Source: Dokdonia sp. Dokd-P16
GTDB taxonomy: Bacteria > Bacteroidota > Bacteroidia > Flavobacteriales > Flavobacteriaceae
Length of the DNA: 64,000 nucleotides
Direction of reading: 5' to 3'
Assembly: GCF_003095655.1 (NCBI RefSeq)
Contig: NZ_CP029151.1
Span: 3,559,448 to 3,623,447 of the forward strand
The stretch's first letter is position 1; every line of letters begins with the position of its first letter. Shown piece after piece: positions 31,290 through 38,196 of this stretch. The position numbers and the translations under genes are program-made. Under the pieces are notes generated by a model. The model ran no database searches. It was not told the DNA's origin and was given only the letters and a program-made list of their open reading frames with translations.

Positions 31290-31301
31290 TGATAATTATC
31301 A
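31290..31301 (-). promoter_or_regulatory. CRP/FNR-type dyad upstream of the HPF-Usp 7 operon
   Basis: TGAT-AATT-ATCA, a perfect palindrome at the standard distance from the -7 box. Confidence 0.8.
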
Positions 31302-31338
31302 GCTACTGTATACTTACTTTTTATCATCATTAATCCTA

Positions 31339-31908
31339 TTAAAAACTTCTTCTCAATGCTGCTGTAATTGAGATATTACCAAAGGATACATATCGATATT
31401 CTCCTGCTTCTTGAAATCTATGTGAAGAGTTTCCATAGCGCACCTCTGGAAGCACATGCCAGTTCCCTAAACTTATAATTTTCATCCCTAGACCTAGATG
31501 AGTACCAATTGCGGGATCTGTTTTAATAATAAAATTTCCTTCTGTACGCTCTGTATCTACCGTCATAAGCGTTAACCCTGCTCGTACATAAAAAGGATTT
31601 CTCTGTGTTTCTATAATTGAAAATGACACCATTCCTCCAAAGAGGAAGCCTTTTTGTATAAATTCTATATCAGATTCTTCAAAACCTTCATCCGTGTCAA
31701 AACGATTCCAGATAAGACCGCCGTATACATCTGTACGCTTACCTATAGATAATACTCCTGTTACTTCTAGTCCATTCCCTATACGTAACGGTTGATTCAA
31801 TACTTCCCGAGTAGGAATATGTAAAGTAGGGCGTAGCTCTACACTCCATACTTGAGCATAACTAGAGACTGTAATCAATAATAAAATGAGTAGTATTATA
31901 TTTTTCAT
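31339..31908 (-). CDS. Small outer-membrane beta-barrel protein
   Basis: A 189-residue protein with a clear signal peptide (MKNIILLILLLITVSSYAQ). The mature part alternates aromatic and glycine-rich strands and ends in phenylalanine (ALRRSF), a usual outer-membrane signature. It looks like an eight-stranded barrel of the OmpW/porin-family type. The gene has a dyad (31971) and a perfect -7 box (TAGCTTTG, 31940-31947) and so belongs to the same regulon. Substrate unknown. Confidence 0.78.
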   Translation of the reverse strand: MKNIILLILLLITVSSYAQVWSVELRPTLHIPTREVLNQPLRIGNGLEVTGVLSIGKRTDVYGGLIWNRFDTDEGFEESDIEFIQKGFLFGGMVSFSIIETQRNPFYVRAGLTLMTVDTERTEGNFIIKTDPAIGTHLGLGMKIISLGNWHVLPEVRYGNSSHRFQEAGEYRYVSFGNISITAALRRSF

Positions 31909-31939
31909 ATCTCTTAGTTATTTGATAGTTATCACTACT

Positions 31940-31947
31940 CAAAGCTA
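31940..31947 (-). promoter_or_regulatory. -7 promoter element of the outer-membrane protein gene
   Basis: TAGCTTTG on the minus strand, exact match, 32 bases before the ATG. Confidence 0.68.
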
Positions 31948-31970
31948 TTGTGTATGAATATTGCAAACTA

Positions 31971-31982
31971 TGACAATAATCA
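31971..31982. promoter_or_regulatory. CRP/FNR-type dyad between divergent genes, possibly serving both
   Basis: TGAC-AATA-ATCA. On the minus side a perfect -7 box lies 29.5 bases from the centre. On the plus side TATATTTA (32006-32013) lies at exactly the same distance, facing the gene at 32067. Confidence 0.75.
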
Positions 31983-32066
31983 TATTACACAGCTTGCGAC
32001 AGCATTATATTTATCATGTACTAACCTAGTAGGTGCGCAATCATCACTTCTATAAAAACTGTGCCT

Positions 32067-32567
32067 ATGGAACTTCCTAATGATATTGTTTTAAGACCAC
32101 GTTTTACGCTTGAGTATGATGTGCTTCCAGAAACGATGCTATGTGCTTATGAAGATGTAGGGGCAATCTCAAAAGACTTTGTAGTATATCGAGCAGATGA
32201 TCATATTTTTATAAGTATCCAAAAAAAAAAACAGCATTTCTGGTCTCCACAACTACATCTTGAAATCTATAAAATAGAGTCGCAACCTACCGTAATTAAA
32301 GGGGTTTATGGACCTAGCCCTACGGTATGGACGCTATTTATGTTTTTTCATTTTCTAGTTTTCATTTTATTTATGGCAAGTGGAGTATGGTTGTACACAA
32401 ACGTCACTCTGCAATTATCTTATGCATTTCCATTATTAGGTATGATACTTCTTTTTCTTGCTTGGATTGGTCTTTATATTGCAGGTCGAATAGGAAGAAA
32501 AAAAGGGAAAAGAGAAATGTATCGTTTACAATCATTCATGTATGCAACACTGAATAATACGTTGTGA
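32067..32567 (+). CDS. Small membrane protein of unknown function
   Basis: A 166-residue protein from ATG 32067 (a GTG two codons upstream, 32061, is also possible). Residues 1-90 are a soluble, strand-rich domain; two membrane spans follow (about 92-113 and 121-143), and a basic tail (GRKKGKREMYRLQ). No family recognised. It may be expressed from the plus-strand side of the dyad at 31971, and sits 42 bases upstream of upp. Confidence 0.7.
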   Translation: MELPNDIVLRPRFTLEYDVLPETMLCAYEDVGAISKDFVVYRADDHIFISIQKKKQHFWSPQLHLEIYKIESQPTVIKGVYGPSPTVWTLFMFFHFLVFILFMASGVWLYTNVTLQLSYAFPLLGMILLFLAWIGLYIAGRIGRKKGKREMYRLQSFMYATLNNTL

Positions 32568-32609
32568 CATTACTATTCTTTATCTTTATATCTCATAAAA
32601 AATCTCAAC

Positions 32610-33263
32610 ATGCATATACACGATTACTCTAAAGATCATTCTATCCTTAACCAGTTTATTTATGAGTTGAGAGACCATGATATTCAAAAAGATGCAATGC
32701 GTTTTAGAAAAAACATTGAACGTGTAGGAGAAATTCTAGCTTATGAAATGAGTAAATCATTAACGTTTGAAACTAAGAAAGTTCAAACTCCTTTAGGTGA
32801 AAAGGAAATGGGTTTACCACAACAAGACATTGTGTTGTGCTCTATATTACGAGCGGGATTACCATTACATCAAGGTCTACTCAATTATTTTGACGGAGCA
32901 GAAAATGCATTTATATCTGCCTATAGAAATCACCCTAATGATGATGACGAATTTGAGGTTATTGTAAAATATCTAGCGGCTCCATCACTTGAGGGTAAGA
33001 CGTTAATCCTTACAGACCCTATGCTTGCAACGGGTAAGACGCTCAAAAATGTGCTAGATGCATTAAAACCTCATGGCACACCAGCACAAATACACATTAT
33101 CTCTGTAATAGGATCTCAACAAGGAGTAGATTATGTTGAAAAGGAATTTCCAGAGAGTACCCATTTGTGGATTTCGGCTATTGATGATGAGCTTAGTTCT
33201 AAGGGATATATCATACCAGGTCTAGGAGATGCTGGAGATTTAAGTTATGGTGTGAAGTTGTAA
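32610..33263 (+). CDS. upp: Uracil phosphoribosyltransferase
   Basis: A 217-residue enzyme that makes UMP from uracil and PRPP for pyrimidine salvage. The PRPP-binding loop is seen in LILTDPMLATGKTL (about residues 130-143). The uracil-binding C-terminal GLGDAGDLSYG and the ILRAGLPLHQGL segment near residue 78 are conserved. Family length. Possible promoter TATCTTTA at 32581-32588. Not linked in function to its neighbours as far as can be seen. Confidence 0.95.
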   Translation: MHIHDYSKDHSILNQFIYELRDHDIQKDAMRFRKNIERVGEILAYEMSKSLTFETKKVQTPLGEKEMGLPQQDIVLCSILRAGLPLHQGLLNYFDGAENAFISAYRNHPNDDDEFEVIVKYLAAPSLEGKTLILTDPMLATGKTLKNVLDALKPHGTPAQIHIISVIGSQQGVDYVEKEFPESTHLWISAIDDELSSKGYIIPGLGDAGDLSYGVKL

Positions 33264-33322
33264 GTAAATCTTAAGATATCCCATTACACGGTTTGCTATC
33301 TTAGCATTATAATAAATCAATC

Positions 33323-34084
33323 ATGAATATAGGTCTTTCCTTTTCTGGAGGCGGTATCAAAGGTGTGGCTCATCTGGGCGTACTCAAAGCATTATCAGAA
33401 CATAATATTAAACCTACACATATTTCTGGCACTAGTGCGGGAGCGATTGTGGGCGCATTATATGCTGCTGGTCACGACTGGGAAGTGATCTATGATTTTT
33501 TTAAAATAACACCTGTTTTCTCCATAAAAAGATTTGCTAGAAGGAAACCTGGCTTTTTAGATTCCTTGTTATTTCACAAAGATCTATCGGCATATTTCTC
33601 AGAAGATAGTTTTGAGTCGCTACAACTTCCTTTATCCATTACAGCCACTACGGTGATTACTGGCCAACTGCGCACCTTTGAATCTGGTCCTTTAATTAAT
33701 CCAGTTATCGCATCTGCTTCTTTTCCAGGGATTTTTACTCCCATAGAGATTGACGGTGTTCATTACTTTGACGGCGGTGTGATAGATGACTTTCCTATAG
33801 AACCACTTGTACCCAAATGTGACCTTATTATCGGAAGTTATGTAAATCCGTTGAGTGCTATTGAAATAGGAGATTTAAAATACTCATATCAAGTACTTAA
33901 CAGAGCTTATGAAATCAACTTACATCAAAAAGGGCTTAACAAGTTTAAAGACTGTGATTTATTAATATGCCCAGAAAAGTTAGCCAAATTTGGCACTTTC
34001 AGCATGCGCAGTATTCCAGCTATTTTTGAGATTGGTTATGAAGAGGCTTGTAAGCAACTGGAAAATTCTGATCTTTTTAAATAG
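33323..34084 (+). CDS. Patatin-like phospholipase
   Basis: A 253-residue serine lipid acyl hydrolase. The oxyanion glycines SGGGIKG (residues 8-14), the nucleophile motif G-T-S-A-G near residue 39 and the D-G-G of the Ser-Asp dyad (FDGGVIDD, about residue 150) are all present. It is a single compact domain without signal peptide, so cytoplasmic or peripheral membrane location is likely. Starts 59 bases after upp. Substrate lipid unknown. Confidence 0.93.
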   Translation: MNIGLSFSGGGIKGVAHLGVLKALSEHNIKPTHISGTSAGAIVGALYAAGHDWEVIYDFFKITPVFSIKRFARRKPGFLDSLLFHKDLSAYFSEDSFESLQLPLSITATTVITGQLRTFESGPLINPVIASASFPGIFTPIEIDGVHYFDGGVIDDFPIEPLVPKCDLIIGSYVNPLSAIEIGDLKYSYQVLNRAYEINLHQKGLNKFKDCDLLICPEKLAKFGTFSMRSIPAIFEIGYEEACKQLENSDLFK

Positions 34085-34114
34085 ATTTTCAAGATTTTTT
34101 ATAGTTTTTATAAC

Positions 34115-34128
34115 GCTTTCGCGAAAGC
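34115..34128. repeat. Dispersed palindrome GCTTTCGCGAAAGC, intergenic
   Basis: Exact copy between the convergent patatin and DUF421 genes, where it may double as a weak terminator hairpin. Confidence 0.9.
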
Positions 34129-34152
34129 GATACATCAACACCCATTACTTTT

Positions 34153-34677
34153 TTAAGAAATCCTCACTCCTTCTAACAGTTGGTCATTTAGTTTGTTATC
34201 TCCGTCGTCATGAAGTACAGACATGTCTCCAGTACTTTCTAGTACAACGGCTCGTACCTCATTGTAATCAAGTACATTTGCCTCCCTTAGTTTTGCAATG
34301 AGATCTCCTTCACCTACGTTTGATTTTTCTAAGTTTTTATAAAGAATCTTTCCGTCCTTCATTAACAACAGCGGATCATTAGTAGCAAGGTTTTTAAAGA
34401 ATACACTCTTCCTTACTAATAATGCAAATAAGGTTTGAAAAGCAATAATACCTCCTAGTGCGATTCCTCCTTTAAGAAGTGACTGATCTGGGTTGAGAAT
34501 AATGGATGCAAGCACAGAACCTACGGCAATGGTTGATGCAAAGTCAAAGCTTGACATCTTTGCAAATGTGCGTAAACCAGAAATTCTCGTGATAATAATC
34601 ATCACTGTAAATATGGCTATAATTGATATTAATACTTTACCTAAAATGGGCATTGATGCGGTGATCCAGTTTTCCAT
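34153..34677 (-). CDS. DUF421 (YetF-like) membrane protein
   Basis: A 174-residue protein with three membrane spans (about 10-32, 42-62, 66-88) and a cytoplasmic domain. The membrane-proximal RISGLRTFAKMSSFDFASTIAVGS segment is the DUF421 hallmark. The soluble domain has the typical DLIAKLREANV block. YetF-type proteins are linked to spore or envelope physiology in Bacillus, but their role in flavobacteria is unknown. It is probably monocistronic; the terminator of the VOC gene lies just upstream of its start. Confidence 0.88.
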   Translation of the reverse strand: MENWITASMPILGKVLISIIAIFTVMIIITRISGLRTFAKMSSFDFASTIAVGSVLASIILNPDQSLLKGGIALGGIIAFQTLFALLVRKSVFFKNLATNDPLLLMKDGKILYKNLEKSNVGEGDLIAKLREANVLDYNEVRAVVLESTGDMSVLHDDGDNKLNDQLLEGVRIS

Positions 34678-34697
34678 TAATTTATATTTTTAAGATT

Positions 34698-34719
34698 AAA
34701 AAAGCCCTCTTGTGAGGGC
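34698..34719 (-). terminator. Terminator after the VOC protein gene
   Basis: Stem GCCCTC / GAGGGC with loop of four bases; followed on the minus strand by a run of six T. Confidence 0.85.
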
Positions 34720-34742
34720 ATAATTTAGTGTTTACTGTGGTT

Positions 34743-35141
34743 TTACTTTGCGTTTACCATCCACTCTACTCCAAACTGATCTGTACAACGACCATAATGA
34801 GCATTCCAGCTAGTTTCTTGAAATGGTGAATTTACTTTTCCTTGCGCGCTTAATGCCTCAAATGCAGATTGAGCCTCTGCGGTATCGCTATAATCTAGAC
34901 TCATACACACCTTATTACCTGAAGTAAGTGGTGTATCTGGTGCTGCATCATATGCCATAAAGTGAAATCCTTTTCCTTTAAGTTCGGCATGTTGTAACTT
35001 GTTGCGATAATGCTCTGGGATATCTGTTTGTTTTCCTTCCCAAGTCTCGCGGTTTACAACCTCTCCTCCTAGAATTCCTTTATAAAAATTTAATGCCTCT
35101 TGGCAATTTCCGTCAAATGATAAATATGCTTGTGCTTTCAT
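34743..35141 (-). CDS. VOC-superfamily protein, PhnB-like
   Basis: A 132-residue protein with the beta-alpha-beta VOC fold. The start KAQAYLSFDGNCQEALNFYKGILGG and the end DQFGVEWMVN are typical of the PhnB/glyoxalase-like group. Members bind metals or small molecules; the substrate is unknown. Monocistronic with its own terminator. Confidence 0.92.
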   Translation of the reverse strand: MKAQAYLSFDGNCQEALNFYKGILGGEVVNRETWEGKQTDIPEHYRNKLQHAELKGKGFHFMAYDAAPDTPLTSGNKVCMSLDYSDTAEAQSAFEALSAQGKVNSPFQETSWNAHYGRCTDQFGVEWMVNAK

Positions 35142-35314
35142 AATAATTGGTTTTATATAAATTTAAAAACATAAAACCGTGTCTCAATACACATTATAAA
35201 AACCTAAAGAATATTTTAACGGGAAGCGTGAGAATTGTTAAGGGTGGCCGCAGTAATTAACGTTAGATTAAAGGTAATATCTGTTTTAAATTATAATCCC
35301 AGCAACACATACTT

Positions 35315-35770
35315 TCATGCTAGCCTTGCAGACAGCGCCATAGAATTGAGAATACCTACAACATTTGCTTCAAAAGGATGGTTTGCTGTAATTGAGAGAT
35401 ATTTATTTATCTCGTTAATCTCATCACTCCCTAAGCCTACTCTAAAAGAACTATTGTACGATGAGAAAAATGGACGATCAATCGTGGTATTAAACAGCTT
35501 TATAATATTTGTATGGCGGTCATCTGCTTGTATTCTTTCAAACAGCTCATTGATTTCATTTTCCTCTCCTTCTAGTATTTGAAAAAATCGATTTGATGCA
35601 CTTATTAGAACACCATTTACACTGTGGTTAATATTGTAATTTTGAGATTTTTTTAGAAGTATACTTAATTTCGGATGAGTCAAATTTGATGTATGCTCAC
35701 TGATATAACAAACCGTTTTAAACCTCTTTGGGCTGCGTCTAATCCATTTAAAAAGTTCGCCTAGTATCAT
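35315..35770 (-). CDS. Short BLUF-domain blue-light sensor
   Basis: A 151-residue protein from ATG 35770 (a TTG at 35782 is within the terminator of the next gene and less likely). It is one BLUF domain with short extensions. The key flavin-site residues are present: the tyrosine in VCYIS, the asparagine in YNINHSVNGVL and the glutamine in FFQILEG; RH of the DDRH segment is also kept. BLUF proteins bind FAD and signal blue light, usually through a partner. No effector domain is fused, and no obvious partner is adjacent. Confidence 0.87.
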   Translation of the reverse strand: MILGELFKWIRRSPKRFKTVCYISEHTSNLTHPKLSILLKKSQNYNINHSVNGVLISASNRFFQILEGEENEINELFERIQADDRHTNIIKLFNTTIDRPFFSSYNSSFRVGLGSDEINEINKYLSITANHPFEANVVGILNSMALSARLA

Positions 35771-35791
35771 ATTGCTACCCAAGGTAGCAAA

Positions 35792-35819
35792 AAAAAAGCC
35801 ACCCGAGGGTGGCTTTTTT
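35792..35819. terminator. Bidirectional terminator between the PA2169-like and BLUF genes
   Basis: Stem GCCACCC / GGGTGGC with loop GA, flanked by A and T runs on both sides. It ends the PA2169-like transcript and separates the BLUF gene as an independent unit. Confidence 0.9.
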
Positions 35820-35834
35820 CTTGCTTGATAAGGT

Positions 35835-36311
35835 CTAGAATAAATCTTCTATCTTCTTAATATCATTTACAGATTTTTTTACCTGTAGTAATTGATTTGT
35901 GAGCACGCTTGTAATTTCAACTGGAAACGCTTGGTTTTCCATCACTTCGTTGTACTCATCTATACTCGCTTTATCTCCACGTATGCACTCTTCAAGGATT
36001 CCCTCGTCTGAGTTTGAGCTAAAGGCATCTTTAATACTCATCCATGTTCTATGGATACTTCCTTTAGTGCTTCCAGATGCTTTTGGAGTTTCATTGAGCT
36101 TTAAAATAATGTCACTTATCTCCGTGGCAAATGTTGCTCTTGTTGCTGCCTTGTTCTTGAGGTAGTCTTTTAAGTAACTATTTTCTGCCTTGAGCATTGC
36201 TTCTTTATATCCTTCCTCTGCATCGTAATTCTTTTCTAGAATTCCTTGTAAGTTATTTACGATATCTATGTGAGATTGTTCTCTTGCTGCTTCTGCTGTT
36301 GTCTGTTTCAT
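35835..36311 (-). CDS. PA2169-family four-helix-bundle protein
   Basis: A 158-residue helical protein of the PA2169/DUF2383 ferritin-like group, recognised by IVNNLQGILEKNYDAEEGYKEA at the start and the YLKDYLKNKAATRATFATEI and HRTWMSIKDAF segments. Acidic residues for a metal site are only partly visible. Such proteins are often stress-induced; the molecular function is unknown. No FNR-type dyad was found upstream. Confidence 0.88.
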   Translation of the reverse strand: MKQTTAEAAREQSHIDIVNNLQGILEKNYDAEEGYKEAMLKAENSYLKDYLKNKAATRATFATEISDIILKLNETPKASGSTKGSIHRTWMSIKDAFSSNSDEGILEECIRGDKASIDEYNEVMENQAFPVEITSVLTNQLLQVKKSVNDIKKIEDLF

Positions 36312-36404
36312 AATTCTTAGTTTTAAAAGTGTCTCTTAGTAGAAACACATGATTAGTTAAAATATGTACGTTATCGGTACATCGTAGCAATATTATAAAT
36401 GCTA

Positions 36405-36524
36405 CTATTCTTCGTTTTGATTAAGATCTCTGGATGATGGTTTATCTCTTCCACCATAACCTAATCCGTTAGGACGCTCGTTTGTATCCTTTATATCTGT
36501 CTTCGTTATTTTATCCTTTTCCAT
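36405..36524 (-). CDS. 39-residue hydrophilic microprotein
   Basis: An open frame from ATG 36524 to TAG 36405. The product is highly charged, with an NERPNGLGYGGRDKP segment that looks like small conserved hypothetical proteins of flavobacteria. No domain recognised. It lies 93 bases upstream of the PA2169-like gene on the same strand. The codon use and the intact frame support translation, but evidence is limited. Confidence 0.5.
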   Translation of the reverse strand: MEKDKITKTDIKDTNERPNGLGYGGRDKPSSRDLNQNEE

Positions 36525-36792
36525 CTTTTTTTTTATAAAATTACGAGTGATTCTTAATTTTAAAATGACTTTTAATCTTATTTAACTCCATGTGTTAGAG
36601 CACTCTTAAAATGACAGAAGCTGAAATAGGCAATAATCTGCCACGTAAAAATGGTATAAATATCTCAAAGAAAATCCAACCGTAAATAGCTCGCACCTTC
36701 TATATACAAGAAGATACATGAGATAATAAAAAATGTCATTTAGCAAAGCTAAAAACAGTAAAAAGGCAGTAAAAGTTGGAAATTGAAGCGTG

Positions 36793-38127
36793 TTATCTTA
36801 AGAAATTTTTAATAACTCCGCGTTTTTTAAGGTGTGTGAGGATACTTCTGCTGGTGTAATAGGTGTGTTCTTGAGGAATAAGATACGCCTCAAGGTCTTC
36901 TATGGAATTTACCGTCTCTTGATTTGTAATATATCCATATCCCATATAAATCCCATCAACCACAAGCACAAATGAGCGCTCATTACTAGTTCTCCCTATG
37001 AGATCTAGGTAATACGTTTCTTCTTTACTATTTAAGGTTTCTAAAGCCTTGTATACTCTTGCGTTGTATATTTCTTTTGGCTCTTCTCCCCTACATACAC
37101 CCTTACAAGCTTTACTAGAGCATGAACCAGCAGTGCGCTCTACACCCATAAATCTTGGACATAGCGCGTGCATTATTTGTAATAGTTTGAGTTGCTGGAT
37201 TACAGAATCTCTATTGAATGAAACCGTGTGGCAGGAGTCTGTATAGCTCTTTTCTGTAGGTACAATTCTCAATATTCCTTTGGCATCTATTTTAGATTCC
37301 ACAATCCATGGGTTGTTGGTCTCTATTTGTTGCGAATTATAAATCGGTGCAAGCTGTTTAATCTCTGCCGACTCTTTGAGTAAAGCGATTAACTCGTTTC
37401 CGGTTTCAACATATTCTACAGCGACGGTTTCTTTGCACAGGGTCTTTTCAAAAACTAACCTGCTCTTAAAATGTGAAATCACACGCTTTTTTAAGTCGAC
37501 TGCTTTTCCTACGTAAATCACTTCGTCGGCGGCGTTTCTAAAGTAGTACACGCCGCTTGTTTTAGGTAAATGATCATATAGGTTTGTGGTAGCGATGGTG
37601 TTGTTTCCCGCTTTCGCGAAAGCGTAACTCTCAACATCATCAACACTAGCCTTAGTTTGAAACAATTGAGCAAGTCCCCGTGCATTCATCCCAGGTAACA
37701 AAGAATCATACTCCACCGAATGAACAGCTGCAGTTTCCTCAAAAGATAGTTGTGCAGCGCTGCTACTCTTTCTGGAGGAAGTAGCATTAAAAATAAGGGA
37801 AGACTTCCCTAGTGGATATCCAATCTCTCTAAAAGAACTGCGTAATAATTGTTGAGAGAAGTTGTCAAAATATGCAATCTCACAGTCTTCTAAATTATCG
37901 ATGAGTAAACTCGCGATATCTATAAAAGTTGGCGCGTTTCTAAGTGCTTTATTTGTAATTCCATAAGTGAATTCTTGATCTGGAGATAGTACTTGAAGCG
38001 GTTTGATAAGACTTTCATGATAGTACAGCTCCTCTTCATCATCAAAAACGACCACAGAAAATGCAATAGCGCTCGCTATTTTTAAATTATTGCTGTTAGT
38101 TTGTACATCTAAGAAGGCTCTTCTCAA
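36793..38127 (-). CDS. GIY-YIG nuclease with a degenerate DEDDh exonuclease-like domain
   Basis: A protein of about 444 residues. The N-terminal ~150 residues resemble the DEDDh exonuclease fold, but the first catalytic motif reads D-V-Q-T in place of D-x-E-T and the HNxxFD motif is replaced by YFDNFSQ, so this part is likely inactive. A GIY-YIG domain follows, with GVYYFRN and VIYVGKAVDLKKRVISH. A cysteine-rich segment (ACKGVCRG) follows it, as in UvrC/Cho-like proteins. I choose TTG 38127 as start because a perfect -7 box (TAATTTTG) lies at 38152-38159, inside the longer in-frame extension to 38253. A dispersed palindrome encodes AFAKA between the two domains. Confidence 0.8.
   Translation of the reverse strand: MRRAFLDVQTNSNNLKIASAIAFSVVVFDDEEELYYHESLIKPLQVLSPDQEFTYGITNKALRNAPTFIDIASLLIDNLEDCEIAYFDNFSQQLLRSSFREIGYPLGKSSLIFNATSSRKSSSAAQLSFEETAAVHSVEYDSLLPGMNARGLAQLFQTKASVDDVESYAFAKAGNNTIATTNLYDHLPKTSGVYYFRNAADEVIYVGKAVDLKKRVISHFKSRLVFEKTLCKETVAVEYVETGNELIALLKESAEIKQLAPIYNSQQIETNNPWIVESKIDAKGILRIVPTEKSYTDSCHTVSFNRDSVIQQLKLLQIMHALCPRFMGVERTAGSCSSKACKGVCRGEEPKEIYNARVYKALETLNSKEETYYLDLIGRTSNERSFVLVVDGIYMGYGYITNQETVNSIEDLEAYLIPQEHTYYTSRSILTHLKKRGVIKNFLR
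37610..37623. repeat. Dispersed palindrome GCTTTCGCGAAAGC, inside the GIY-YIG gene
   Basis: Exact copy read as Y-A-F-A-K-A in the linker between the exonuclease-like and GIY-YIG domains. Confidence 0.9.
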
Positions 38128-38151
38128 TATATTGAAGTATAGGATAAAATC

Positions 38152-38179
38152 CAAAATTATGAATAATTTCCTATCTTTG
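38152..38179. promoter_or_regulatory. Back-to-back -7 elements of the GIY-YIG and helicase genes
   Basis: TAATTTTG on the minus strand (38152-38159) and TATCTTTG on the plus strand (38172-38179), both exact TAnnTTTG matches, only 12 bases apart. Confidence 0.65.
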
Positions 38180-38196
38180 AAAATAAAAAAACTGCT

